Below, piece after piece: positions 38,765 to 43,449 of a stretch of DNA of 64,000 nt. Source of the stretch: Platerodrilus igneus (Eukaryota > Arthropoda > Insecta > Coleoptera > Lycidae); assembly GCA_036346225.1 (NCBI GenBank), contig JARFIW010000170.1, forward strand, positions 5,952,501 through 6,016,500, written 5' to 3'. The position numbers were made by a program, and so were the translations under genes. The notes below the pieces were generated by a model that searched no databases, had not been told where the DNA came from, and saw only the letters and a program-made list of their open reading frames with translations. Within the stretch, counting starts at the first letter, position 1. Each line of letters starts with the position of its first letter.

Positions 38765-41700
38765 CATAAACACATAGTTCTAGTTGGCTCCCTTTTCTTC
38801 CGTTCTCTTCTTGGTTCTTCTTTCTTCCGTTCTCTCCTTGTACTCCTTGAATCTGTGTGGGTTAAAAAATAGAATTGCCCCATGATACGACCTGCCTGTC
38901 GTAAGAAGCGACTACAGCGGTCCATCACAACACATACACACGCACACTTTATACACGCACAACACCTACACACACACTTCTTACACATACACACACACAC
39001 GCACGCACGCATACGCACACATCTACTCGTACATAACTACACTGGGATTCTTTTGTACAATTCTTAGTTTTTTTTTGTTTTGTACTTGGTGCTTGGTGTT
39101 ATTCTTTTTGGTTTTTTTTCTTTTTTGTTCTCGTTCCTTTTGTTCTACATTCCTCTTCTTTTTCCTGTTACTGTCGGTCCCTAGTCCGATTGTGTTTCGT
39201 CCATCCACTTCTGTGGTAGGTAGTTTCTAGTCCGTTTTTCTTTATTTGGCAACCACGACTTAGTCAACTTTAGGTTTAGTTAGCATTTCTTTTCTTTGGT
39301 TCTTCGGTTTTGGTTACCACAGTTAGTAGTACATTGTTTTTTTTACCAGCGCTCTCCCTCTCCTCCTCTCGTTCTCCTTTATTGTCCCTTTGTTTACTTG
39401 AGGCTTGACCTCTGGGTCCTGTTTTGGCTTGTACTGTTGGTTTCCTTCCTCGTTACTTTTCTTACTTTAGTTTTTTCGCGAGAAACCAATTTCTTCTCCT
39501 GAGGTTGAAGACTTTACTGTTTATTCACTAGAAATATCCGTCCTCCGACGACTTTTCAGCAGTGTCGATGTCGTTCCATCATAGTCCTAGTTGCTTGCTT
39601 ATTATCCGTCTTTTCTTTCTTCCTTCCTTTTTTTCCTCTTTCTATTATTTGACTTTCAAGCCAGATGAGAGTTCTTTTTTTTATTTTGGTGTGTTTCTTA
39701 TTTTTTGTTTTTTTGTTTTTTCGTAAACGAAGTTTCTTTTAATATTATTTCTCAAACGAATTTTTTTTGTTTGATTTTTTTGGTACTGCTTTCCTACCCC
39801 GACCTGTTAATTTTGCTGGGGGGATTTGTTACGTTTATTTTTCTACATAAACTAAATACCCTTTTTTCCCCTAGTAAAGTCATTATCCGCTCGAATAAAT
39901 TCCATTTCTATTATTAAACTCTCCAACAATACCTGTTCAGAATAAGCCCGCTTAACATAATTTTAACTCAAATCCCTATTTCTTTAAAAACGAAAATTAG
40001 TCGATAAATTAAATAGTCTATCTTGTTTTAGGCATCCAGTAATTTATTAAACCTTCTGATAATGTATAATTGTTTTCTCTGGTGTTTCCCATTTAAAGAC
40101 TTGTCGAAATGATAGATCCTACTGTTATTTGATAACGTGTTTTCCAGTTTTGCTAATCGTGCTTCGATAATGTGAGGATTGGAGTTAGAACTCGTGTTAT
40201 TTGAACCCATTTTGAATTTGATTCTGTAGCTGGATGGCAAATTGGTTCGTTCTTTATGTAGAACAACTGATTTTGTCCGTAGACCGCTGCTGAAGTTACG
40301 GTGGCAGGTAGAATGGATGCTGACTACCATGGCGTTGCTGTGCTGACTCACCCCCGACGGAAGGCAAGCTAAGTATCCAGACATTTACAGGAATACAACT
40401 TGTTTTCTTTGGTGTATATCAATGGCATATTCCGTATCAGCGTTTGGTGTAGTTACGTGATAAGAAACATTGACACTGTAGAACTATTGTTTGTTGATGC
40501 GAATCGATATTATCGCTCTACAGGTGTGATGTGCCATTGTTAAAAATGTTTGACCAACACGCGCTTGTTCTTTTTTACTGATTAGTTTATTTTACAAACA
40601 ATTTAAAAAGAATGTTTGCCAAAAGCTCTCACATTAATTCTTTCCCACTGATTAGTTTATTTTCCAGAAAGTATTAGGTGCAATTTTAAAAACGCTCTCA
40701 CATGTTTATTTACTACTGATTAATTTTATTTTGTGTAAAATACGAGATGCGCACTTCGTATCTAAAGTACTAAATTGTTCATATCACCTAATTGTTTGCT
40801 TTGAAATTGTAACGCTTAATTTCTTTCTTTTGCTTGTGTGTACAGAAACTTTTATTTATTTTTATTGTTAATAGATAATCGAGGGCGATGTGTTTTTTTG
40901 TTTTTTTTTTTGGTATGTAGGCGAATCTCCCCACTCTTTGCGTTTGGTGGTTAGCCTGGTATTTACATTTTTTCAGGCTACGTCTAGGTACGTAGCACGT
41001 TATAATATAATAATTAAAGTAGGGATGGTAACTATTGTAGTTTTATTTCACACCTTCCCGCCTTAACGCCATCCCAGTGTGTATACATATTTGGGTTATG
41101 CTTCGGTCACACAACGTGGGCGTTAATATCCACAGCCACTAGACGACTAGATCACGAGACTAGGTATAGACAAGAGAGGGCGTTTGTTGGTCCGCAGGTA
41201 CGTTAAAGTACAGATTTGTTGCCGTGACCAGGATGGTTACAGTACATTTGCAAAAAAATAATTTTTAGCTAATTCTTTCATTTCTTTAACTTTTTCTAAT
41301 ACATCTTTGTTACATTGTTAAGAAAATTGGTTACACCCAAAAAAAGATTGTTACAACAGAAACTCGTTCTACAACTTAACAAACTTAAGTACTTTCGGTT
41401 CTAGTGTTAAAGACATTTGCAATTTAATTACGCACACAAATATATTTGTAAATAGTTCCTTTATGCGTGTCATGCATTTAACGTTACTGTATAATATGTT
41501 CGTATTTTAACTTGTAAATAAATGTTCTGTTACTACGTAGCATCAACAAGGTGATCCCAGACAATCAAAACACCATACCGTGCAACCAGGATGTTTTTTG
41601 ATGTATCGGCATTGTCATACTCTGTCAATTTGTAAAGTCGCCTAAACACCCACCCCACCCTCACACATACACACACGCATATTTCGAAAACTATGATTTA

Positions 41701-41965
41701 AAAAATTATTATACGTACCATACGTTTCATGTCTATGGCTTTTGGTTGGCCAACAACGCTTCCTTGAGCAAGCTGAAGACGCAGGGCATTATGTTTATTG
41801 ATGATTGTAGTTTGGTCAACAGCACCAACCCCATACTCTAAAATATCAACAGTTTAAACAATTTTCAATAGAGCGTATGTTACCATAGACCCCTAATGTA
41901 CAGGCTGCATCTAACGACCATATCGATGACAAAAATAATACACAAAAAATAACCCCTTTCTCCAT
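8085..41965 (-). CDS. Secreted CAP-superfamily protein (antigen-5/CRISP-like), multi-exon host gene
   Basis: Six exons on the minus strand assemble a small secreted CAP protein of about 180-195 residues. Exon 1 gives a signal peptide with a hydrophobic core (VIFCVLFLSSIW). Exon 2 gives the first helix (KHNALR) and a GQP motif. Exon 3 gives DEQLAQAAQ and a cysteine. Exon 4 gives YNWVGQNL and ends at GHYTQ. Exon 5 starts VAWANS, completing CRISP signature 1, and ends at FYVCNYGPG, signature 2. The joins are phase 1, 0, 1, 0, 2 and all use GT/AG. CAP proteins are extracellular and serve as venom or salivary allergens or in immunity and sterol binding; which applies here cannot be told. The last exon is tentative because its frame is one base off. 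Introns 2 and 3 are transposon-filled. Confidence 0.85.
8715..8818 (-). CDS. CAP gene exon 5 (CRISP signature 2)
   Basis: The exon lies between an acceptor CTTTAG at 8,819 and a donor GTAAGG at 8,714. It reads VAWANSIKVGCGYTFF, then KFYVCNYGPG. The first residues complete the GHYTQ-V-x-W signature begun in exon 4. It is 104 bp, enters in phase 0 and leaves in phase 2. Confidence 0.88.
8863..9020 (-). CDS. CAP gene exon 4 (core of the CAP domain)
   Basis: The exon is flanked by acceptor CTCTAG and donor GTAAAT. It reads RYNWVGQNLFLSMSTSC, then NGAIQSWFNE and NTGHYTQ. The 158 bp enter in phase 1, forming an Asn codon with exon 3, and leave in phase 0. The 44-bp intron after GHYTQ separates it from exon 5. 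Confidence 0.9.
9021..11616. other. Intronic AT-rich DNA without supported genes
   Basis: I see no coding region, tRNA or full repeat here. The scattered short frames have no recognisable motifs. A cluster resembling heat-shock elements lies at 10,527-10,546, and a pyrimidine-rich LTR-like leader leads into the primer-binding site at 11,617. Confidence 0.5.
11617..11833 (-). mobile_element. LTR remnant and primer-binding site of a retrotransposon (minus strand)
   Basis: On the minus strand, 11,633-11,617 reads TTGGCGCCCAACGTGGC, the classical tRNA primer-binding type of gypsy/retroviral elements. The sequence just upstream on that strand (11,634 to about 11,830) would be the 3' part of the LTR. 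No gag or pol follows at lower coordinates, so the element is a truncated remnant. Its outer LTR boundary is not clear. Confidence 0.5.
12583..12870 (+). repeat. tRNA-derived SINE
   Basis: The head (12,586-12,660) has an A-box-like GTGGCGTAGTTAATATG and a B-box-like GGTTCCGGGTTCAAATGCC, spaced as in a polymerase III tRNA promoter. The body contains GTCACGCACGTTAAAGATCC and a repeated GCAACAGCAAGGGTTCG, resembling conserved central domains of invertebrate SINEs. It is not a functional tRNA: the cloverleaf is imperfect and a long body follows. Confidence 0.7.
13000..14560. other. Intronic stretch; one weak gag-like frame
   Basis: Nothing is recognised except an open frame at 13,750-14,040 (plus) that reads LKLYSGEAENCCDW near its start, faintly like a retrotransposon gag (KFSG...W). 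It has no second diagnostic motif, so I do not call it a gene. Confidence 0.3.
14566..15021 (+). pseudogene. BEL/Pao gag (DUF1759-type) fragment
   Basis: The frame reads YHYLKSSLTEKAADVL, then DHYGTAWKMICRRYTDKRG and a long helical tail with LDPITKRDWE. This is the order seen in DUF1759 gag regions of BEL/Pao retrotransposons (YLK..L.GEA, AW..L..RY, LD..T...WE). A TAA at about 14,581 replaces the Gln codon that is intact in the inverted sister copy (15,090-15,275), so the gag is broken. No protease or reverse transcriptase follows. Confidence 0.7.
15090..15275 (-). pseudogene. Inverted copy of the BEL/Pao gag fragment
   Basis: The reverse complement of this stretch matches 14,566-14,740 closely. 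Here the motif SDIQKYHYLKSSLTEKA is uninterrupted, and the frame breaks soon after KRGLIR. It lies head-to-head with the plus-strand copy, making a local inverted repeat with a ~350-bp spacer. Confidence 0.7.
15275..15802 (+). pseudogene. BEL/Pao integrase C-terminus with DUF5641
   Basis: The frame starts inside an integrase catalytic core (FEEFYTLLAQIESILNSRPL, the end of an rve domain) and continues with LTPTHFIIGR, LFWKRWKFQYI and a C-terminal VATIRTNSGLVKRSF. These are hallmarks of the DUF5641 domain that follows integrase in BEL/Pao polyproteins. It ends at a natural stop. The N-terminal part of pol is missing and the adjacent upstream sequence is the inverted gag copy, so this is a rearranged remnant. 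Confidence 0.8.
16253..18733 (-). pseudogene. hAT transposase (zinc finger MYM-type 1-like), degraded
   Basis: Reading from 18,733, the N-terminus has KTKRLSGAQYRKCKAEK. A TTF-type zinc-finger region follows around 18,370-18,100 (REWLIYSKS, FCYKIF). A DUF4371-like part spans 18,027-17,420 (FLGFHPI, GEGLFDF, YDNGSNMRGKH). The RNase H-like core continues to the C-terminal hAT dimerisation domain near 16,350-16,480 (TMPVTVASAERSLSKLK, NYMRLTMNQERLSG). Several stops and frameshifts, for example near 18,420, 18,105 and 17,230, make it non-functional. The longest intact frame, 16,253-17,239, covers the C-terminal third. Confidence 0.88.
19122..19610 (+). mobile_element. Putative LTR with promoter and polyadenylation signal
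   Basis: A TATAAAA box (19,404-19,410) is followed 29 bp later by an initiator-like TCAGTT (19,433) and by AATAAA (19,568-19,573), the arrangement of an LTR U3-R-U5. It lies inside the hAT element. No internal retroelement genes flank it, so it may be a solo LTR; its boundaries are uncertain. Confidence 0.4.
19620..20680. other. Unassigned insertion inside the hAT element
   Basis: Higher GC than its surroundings at 19,840-20,240. Minus-strand frames (19,627-19,824, 19,713-19,979, 20,102-20,287) are short and change frame repeatedly, reading like a degraded coding sequence (for example ESRPTY, HAKRLVELQ). I recognise no family. Confidence 0.3.
20684..20824 (+). pseudogene. N-terminal fragment of a Crypton-like tyrosine-recombinase protein
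   Basis: A 46-codon frame from ATG at 20,684 reads PPDIREAAKIAGLNLLPEKS and KEL, then turns into unrelated sequence and stops exactly where the 1.6-kb repeat begins (20,819). From memory, LPEKS(K/R)E(L/R)Y near the N-terminus is typical of arthropod tyrosine-recombinase (Crypton-type) proteins. The rest is missing, apparently displaced by the insertion. Confidence 0.4.
20819..22443 (+). mobile_element. 1.6-kb interspersed repeat, copy 1
   Basis: The whole 1.6-kb unit recurs in inverted orientation at 32,593-34,278 with about 10-15% visible differences. It starts TTGTAACAATTTTATTTTCG, with a second TGTAACAATTTTATTAAT about 55 bp in, and ends GGAAGATTTTTGGAACAATAA. A small frame at one end (RRYPNYLKWIRRLPASNQ on the minus strand) is kept in both copies, but its function is unknown. 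I see no transposase, so it is probably non-autonomous. Confidence 0.7.
22741..23008 (+). mobile_element. Possible BEL/Pao polypurine tract and 3' LTR
   Basis: After the hAT element the pre-insertion sequence resumes. A purine run (TTTTCGGGG at about 22,784-22,791) precedes TGTTAAGTACTTTATATT, which would begin an LTR at 22,803. A matching 5' LTR was not found, so the assignment rests on position after DUF5641. Confidence 0.3.
23009..23540 (-). mobile_element. 5'-truncated RTE tail, copy 1
   Basis: This stretch aligns with the 3' part of the RTE element at 24,059-24,590 (ACTGGTTAGACGCGTACC, TGCTGTGCTCCACACATATG, CTTTGTCTGTCCATGCTAT). It is shorter, more diverged and without open frames. Confidence 0.7.
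23722..23970 (-). mobile_element. 5'-truncated RTE tail, copy 2
   Basis: It starts with the same CGTCATTAGGTTTTCCGT 3' end as the neighbouring RTE copies and continues with CTGGTTGGACACGTACCTGC before similarity is lost. It lies between copy 1 and the long RTE element in the same orientation. Confidence 0.65.
24068..24331 (-). CDS. RTE LINE ORF, C-terminal tail
   Basis: The tail reads RRDRMIGHILRHEGIV, then GKKRSRGRPRLDY and QNRNQWR, the conserved end of many RTE polyproteins. It is separated from the RT frame by about 250 bp of out-of-frame sequence, so the element cannot make a full protein as assembled. Confidence 0.8.
   Translation of the reverse strand: MVGEERNMWKMVKKRRDRMIGHILRHEGIVRNILEAEIGKKRSRGRPRLDYCTQIVKDVGCRGFREMCRLAQNRNQWRYASNQSQDG
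24581..25498 (-). CDS. RTE LINE ORF, reverse transcriptase part
   Basis: The reverse transcriptase domain shows IPKKKGADRCENFRTISL, then FIDLEKAFENVNW, then RQRCALSPLIFNLYIE, and the catalytic box RFADDIAVLA. The usual Gly of the GCALSPLL box reads Cys after Arg. The frame is open for 305 codons and breaks near 24,581 before the C-terminal tail. Confidence 0.9.
   Translation of the reverse strand: MQEETLKAAGQAVTERLFQLVSYMYEIGEIPKDFKRSIIVTIPKKKGADRCENFRTISLTAHVLKILTRIVQRRMEKRAEKILGEDQFGFRRNRGTRKAILALRVIMEKTIEKGESMYIGFIDLEKAFENVNWKKMFEILKKIGMSYRDRRIVHSLYKEQTAVIELEQERREVNIRKGVRQRCALSPLIFNLYIEEAMNTVKCRKTFGITMQGQKIDMLRFADDIAVLASSQEELEAALNEMETVLTEKYGMKINKTKTKVLVCKGGENKSKTRIQVFNPNLQEVKDFCYLGSQITQDGKRTKDI
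25518..26288 (-). CDS. RTE LINE ORF, linker between endonuclease and reverse transcriptase
   Basis: A lysine/glutamate-rich helical linker (KNLKKRNGKRHLDLEKL, then KKPWITKDILNLIEERRKY) typical of RTE proteins between endonuclease and RT. It overlaps the endonuclease frame by 35 bp in another frame and is separated from the RT frame by a break at about 25,500-25,518. It is not a separate gene. Confidence 0.75.
   Translation of the reverse strand: MLDIGLGIKDCRSYPEADIDTDHNIVIMKAALKFKNLKKRNGKRHLDLEKLKDKDIQVRFEKKSNELLNDIGKISETKEVETEWNNIKSSLDMAAIDILGYTQKENKKPWITKDILNLIEERRKYKNKSDETGKQRYKAIKWEIIRKCRKAKEQWIDEKCKEVQTKMEIGKTDEAYKLIRMNFRDIKPYSKNIRDAQGNVIIENVEKVSRWQEYIGNLYAGEELTALEQESDIENDDLRYSILRDEFELALKSEKW
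26254..27036 (-). CDS. RTE LINE ORF, apurinic-like endonuclease part
   Basis: This is the N-terminal endonuclease-exonuclease-phosphatase domain of an RTE element (the bovine CFDP2-related type). Visible catalytic motifs are VGTWNVRSM, ISEVRW, ITGDFNA and YQIDYILV near the C-terminus. It nicks target DNA for target-primed reverse transcription. The frame starts at ATG 27,036 and runs into the linker only through a frame change at about 26,270, so the ORF is broken. Confidence 0.88.
   Translation of the reverse strand: MMVFSGVKDSGVKIVPHSDLREGTTSEDAIGKLKIRVGNILRVGTWNVRSMKQVGKLENLKIEMNRLSLDIVGISEVRWPEAGDFWSGDFRVIHTGAKEGNLGVGIVMRKNIGYCVENSLQKNERVLMVRLESKPVNTVIIQVYMPTSSYSDEEVEAIYKDIEDILRYVKGHENLIITGDFNAVVCEGREGAVVGLFGLGTRNDRGNRLADFCDKNNLIITNTVFQHHARRRYTWKMPGDIGRYQIDYILVRHRFRNQRL
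27519..27597 (-). CDS. CAP gene exon 3
   Basis: Acceptor TTTTTAG and donor GTAAGT bound a 79-bp exon that reads SYDEQLAQAAQNISNTCTF, the helix and first cysteine of the CAP domain (compare WDxELAxxAQxWAxxC in the family). Phase 0 in and phase 1 out match exons 2 and 4 exactly. Confidence 0.9.
27764..29957 (-). mobile_element. IS630/Tc1-mariner-like element with ~30-bp terminal inverted repeats
   Basis: The left end contains ATTATTATCTCATGGCGGGT and GAC follows; the right end carries its reverse complement, ending at about 29,957. The flanks are compatible with a TA duplication. The element encloses a helix-turn-helix frame (29,114-29,419), but no catalytic DDE core is intact, so it looks internally deleted. 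Confidence 0.65.
29114..29419 (-). pseudogene. N-terminal helix-turn-helix part of an IS630-type transposase
   Basis: A 101-codon frame reads HSQGRQIVFNVFQYLKRIKD, then VAEATGVSLRTVQRIVKEG, a helix-turn-helix whose recognition helix ends RTVQRIVKEG, followed by KFSSPRK. From memory, this is the N-terminal layout of IS630/mariner-like proteins common in arthropods (SQxRxxxxxVxxF, then ATGxSxRTVxRIxxE, then P.K). The frame ends after an acidic tail, and the catalytic part is absent. Confidence 0.65.
29960..32088. other. Intronic stretch without supported genes
   Basis: No domain-bearing frame is seen. A small plus-strand frame at 30,868-30,905 with a possible GT donor (KGRKASLGGFIK) has no further support. 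Some of 31,950-32,088 may be retroelement-derived, since it precedes an LTR. Confidence 0.35.
32089..35006 (+). repeat. 5' LTR (interrupted)
   Basis: 32,089-32,510 matches 39,827-40,225 and 34,390-35,006 matches 40,227-40,997. The first two bases differ from the TG of the 3' LTR. Sequence between 32,513 and about 34,391 is foreign and is flanked by TAGCT words. Confidence 0.75.
32513..34391 (-). mobile_element. Insertion in the 5' LTR containing the 1.6-kb repeat, copy 2 (inverted)
   Basis: The core 32,593-34,278 is the reverse complement of 20,819-22,443. About 80 bp on the left and 110 bp on the right are not shared with copy 1. The flanking words GTGCATTG (left) and CAATGCAC (right) are perfect inverted repeats. 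A TAGCT duplication brackets the whole. The plus frame 33,830-34,183 includes the end also seen in copy 1 (RRYPHYLKWIRRLPASNQ). Confidence 0.65.
35672..36151 (+). pseudogene. Gag, first frame (permuted order)
   Basis: The frame reads SISEDVQLSVLLRNLDPFYG and QELKQECLKLE, the C-terminal part of the capsid region in arthropod LTR-element gags. It then restarts with the N-terminal capsid motif WNFKFSGNP before running out of frame at 36,100. The order is therefore C-terminal half, then N-terminal half, unlike the family. It could be translated from ATG 35,672, but the beginning has no known motif. Confidence 0.6.
36231..38216 (+). CDS. Gag, zinc-knuckle frame with a long repetitive tail
   Basis: A 661-codon frame. 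Its first part, and the out-of-frame sequence just upstream at 36,100-36,230 (AEELRRTHHVSELQLFESA, KALLWYRGN, interrupted by a stop), form the capsid N-terminal half. A CCHC knuckle CFNCDKPGHVSIRC follows, then CYGCGYKGVTSNNCPHC, then a Ser/Thr-rich spacer. From about codon 240 the protein consists of degenerate repeats around (V/L)(D/E)E(V/I)L.D....(S/C).V. A ~150-bp tandem duplication is plain at 36,880-37,160. No protease or polymerase follows. The tail has no known function. Confidence 0.65.
   Translation: MSNLLIQHLAPPDFAYTFATTKENIFALYDRVVKIYSTPTGKSDTSSVLSIVLLPSSASTRQVICFNCDKPGHVSIRCTRPQVLHCYGCGYKGVTSNNCPHCHPTPNRFSNNPSNSALTSSCLISSTSHSTFCSVPHPGHPATTIKTYLSSANITSNKISSVFSSTFYSTPSSARPTYSLLPQTVPPPPLQPRLRISDLQLASQKFVPTFSNDSTQEIPVASVSTHIAEVTIISNLVSEGLVEVHEPLMSVAVAVKILRVPAFLNCSTQEISVMSAIKAVTEVTITSNTSREGPVEVSEPVAVMSVAAVVKVLLDPVSLCIIVKESVLIVAEVLSVPTLLSNSNEVLLDCSPLSGVDETFPTFNHFSHADKMLLASVLLTKVGEILADVLLSNVVEGQPDSASLSIVDEVLPDAVCSCKVDEIMFGAAHFFHVDKLHSTPLSNIGEVLLDTVCSCNVDELQPDSVPLCNMVEVLSDSASFPRVDIPTANAVYFPNCDTFSPLSNVVEILSTSVPLVNVTEVCSAYVSFRKVDSRTANTFFLSTVDILTTHDVSFSAVDFLTSNPNNKQLSSLTRFEFSKPPLLPPIPRATTTTSLLFLFNGKLPLRGRNLSMLLPNRKMYVGEALMSLISFHFPSGGANALSPISSLRAPDSYADFALFRF
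38270..38400 (+). repeat. GTCGTAAGAGGCGAC module, copy 1
   Basis: A ~110-bp module (CGTGTGGGT, GAATAGAAT, ACGACTTGCCTGTCGTAAGA, GGCGACTACAGCGGT) runs straight into a CA/CG-rich microsatellite. Copies 2 and 3 are at 38,840-38,950 and 45,195-45,310, each again followed by CA-rich DNA. Confidence 0.75.
38399..38765. repeat. (CACG)n/(CA)n microsatellite
   Basis: About 365 bp of ACGC and AC repeats with a short ACACTTTATACACGTCCGAC interruption near 38,583-38,610 that repeats the junction at 38,377-38,396. Long frames here on both strands are artefacts of the repeat. Confidence 0.95.
38840..39020 (+). repeat. GTCGTAAGAGGCGAC module, copy 2, with CA-rich tail
   Basis: It matches copy 1 through CTGTGTGGGTT, ATAGAATTG, CCTGCCTGTCGTAAGAAGCG and ACTACAGCGGTCC, followed by ACACACAC-rich sequence to 39,020. 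Confidence 0.75.
39040..39826. other. Pyrimidine-rich internal DNA before the 3' LTR
   Basis: T- and TC-rich, without domain-bearing frames. It ends in a GGGGGG purine run adjoining the LTR. Confidence 0.4.
39827..40997 (+). repeat. 3' LTR of the gag-only element
   Basis: Begins TGTTACGTTTATTTTTC and ends GGTACGTAGCA. It is continuous, unlike the 5' LTR. The minus frame 40,028-40,384 (SGYLACLPSGVSQHSNAMVV) also exists in pieces in the other LTR and is not treated as a gene. Confidence 0.75.
41719..41837 (-). CDS. CAP gene exon 2
   Basis: Acceptor ATTTTAG and donor GTACGT bound a 119-bp exon that reads YGVGAVDQTTIINKHNALR and later LAQGSVVGQPKAIDMKRM. The KHNALR and GQPxAxxM motifs start CAP domains. 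Its phase-1 start completes a Glu codon begun in exon 1. Confidence 0.92.
41884..41965 (-). CDS. CAP gene exon 1, signal peptide
   Basis: ATG at 41,965 opens MEKGVIFCVLFLSSIW, a short positive start and hydrophobic core, then SLDA-AC, a plausible signal-peptidase site followed by a cysteine. The donor GTAACA leaves phase 1, which fits exon 2 across a 46-bp intron. This ATG is the first in the frame. Confidence 0.88.
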
Positions 41966-41974
41966 AATGTCATT

Positions 41975-42020
41975 CAAATACTAATGAAGTAAGTAGTAAA
42001 ACTTTATTATATACTTTCAA
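41975..42020 (-). promoter_or_regulatory. Candidate CAP gene core promoter
   Basis: On the minus strand AAGTATATAATAAAG (about 42,018-42,004) is a TATA-like element some 40-50 bp before the ATG, leaving room for a very short 5' leader. This is inference from position only. Confidence 0.3.
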
Positions 42021-42029
42021 CAAGTGCAA

Positions 42030-43010
42030 ATATGAGTCACAATAGAATTGCAAATTTACGCACGTTGAATGATAAGAATTGTTATAATAATTGCCATACT
42101 TGTTTAACCAATGTGACTATTATTCAAGGAAAGCCAATTTGTTAGGAAATTATCAACATTGTATATATTTATTTGTATGGAAATTTTGCGATAAGCTTGT
42201 CTTTTATGGGATTTTTATTTTTTTATTACTAACCCGTTATTTAACAATTATTGCGAAAAGAATCACGCTTTAACCACAATGCTTATACTAATGCAAATAA
42301 TGCTATCAGTACAATATATTGCAAACGCGACGGTTTTATTCAGGTATTACTTGACATAAATAAATCATAAATAATAATTACGAAAGGAATTCGCGACGAA
42401 ATGCTGTATGCTACGAATTACCGGCCAATGATTCTGGTTATGATTATTATACACAACACCGTTAAAAATGTATGGCGAAGAAGAATACAGGTATCCTGTA
42501 ATAGCGCCACATGCTTCCCTATCTAGCCTAGGTTAGTCTACAAAACGACCCTCTAAACTAAATTTAGCGCCACCGCCATCGCCATCTGAACATGTTAACT
42601 GCTTGTACACGGCTACCTGAATGTTTGCGCAACTCCTTACAACGTCACCTCAATGTTTGCAACACATCTTACCGTCAGGTGCGTGAATTTAGTCGCGATC
42701 TTGTAAGCACAAATGTTCTTATAGACGCCTAAAGTTAGTGCTTCGTTAGTGCTCTTTAGTACTTTATAAAAAAAGATCGCGTAATAATCGTCTCGCCGAA
42801 AATGATAATTTATAATTTTCCTCCAGAACTCCACACTTATCTGGGGTTTTCTTCTATTAAAAAACTTTTTCCAGCCGAAAGTTGTGCTTCATTAGTTCAT
42901 ATCTCAAAATCTTACGACTACAATTTCTTTATTTTTTATTTGTTCTATTGTTTCAGTAGTCTGCTACCTGAAATTTAAGTAGACCTGGCTTACTCCCAGA
43001 AAGTAACCGT
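42030..43010. other. Upstream intergenic DNA without supported genes
   Basis: No coding motifs; the small frame at 42,637-42,834 (minus) has no recognisable domain. Confidence 0.4.
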
Positions 43011-43014
43011 GAGT

Positions 43015-43410
43015 AAGGTGTGTGTGTGTGTCTGTGTGTGTGCGCACTTGAGGGCATGTGTTATGTGTGTAGATGAGGTTGTGTGTGGATTTATGTGTGT
43101 TGTGTGTGTAGTGTTGATATTCATGTTATGTTCCCCTTCTAGGACCAGGACCATCGGCAACCGGAAATCTCAGTCGTCAAGAAAGAATGCTCAACGGATA
43201 TTGCCTTATCAGTTCGGAATATCGGCAGCCGGAAATCCAGATGTTGAAATGGCAATATAAGTGTGTGAACAGGTGTTTATATTTGTACAGTGTTTGAGAG
43301 GTGTTTTGTGTGTGTATGTGTGTGTTATTTGCATCCGGCTTCTCTCTCCGCCCCGTACTAGAACCATCGGCAACCGGAAATCCGGTCTTCAGAGGAAAAT
43401 GCTTAGCAGA
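43015..43410 (+). repeat. GT-rich repeat with CCATCGGCAACCGGAAAT units
   Basis: GT microsatellite stretches alternate with a unit that contains ACCATCGGCAACCGGAAATC. The unit occurs near 43,150 and 43,363 and, diverged (TATCGGCAGCCGGAAATCC), near 43,213. This looks like a short interspersed repeat with microsatellite tails. Confidence 0.6.
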
Positions 43411-43449
43411 TGTACTTGAAGTGTGTTTGAAATGTTAAATTTGTTACAT

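Larger units (their letters stand above)
32089..40997 (+). mobile_element. Gag-only LTR retrotransposon, first LTR split by an insertion
   Basis: Two direct ~1.15-kb repeats, 32,089-35,006 (less a ~1.88-kb insertion) and 39,827-40,997, flank an internal region with gag but no protease, reverse transcriptase or integrase. The 3' LTR begins TGTTACG and ends CGTAGCA, short inverted ends as in LTRs. A primer-binding-like TGACGCCCTGACTTGGGGC lies at 35,014-35,032, and a GGGGGGA purine run precedes the second LTR. I see no target duplication. Confidence 0.75.

Noticed and set aside
38260..38773. Long open frames on both strands rich in Cys/Val/Arg/Ala or Thr/His
   Set aside because: They lie entirely in CA/CACG microsatellite DNA, which is open in several frames by composition.
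40028..40384. 118-codon minus frame in the 3' LTR
   Set aside because: It is within an LTR, has no domain, and is broken in the other LTR.
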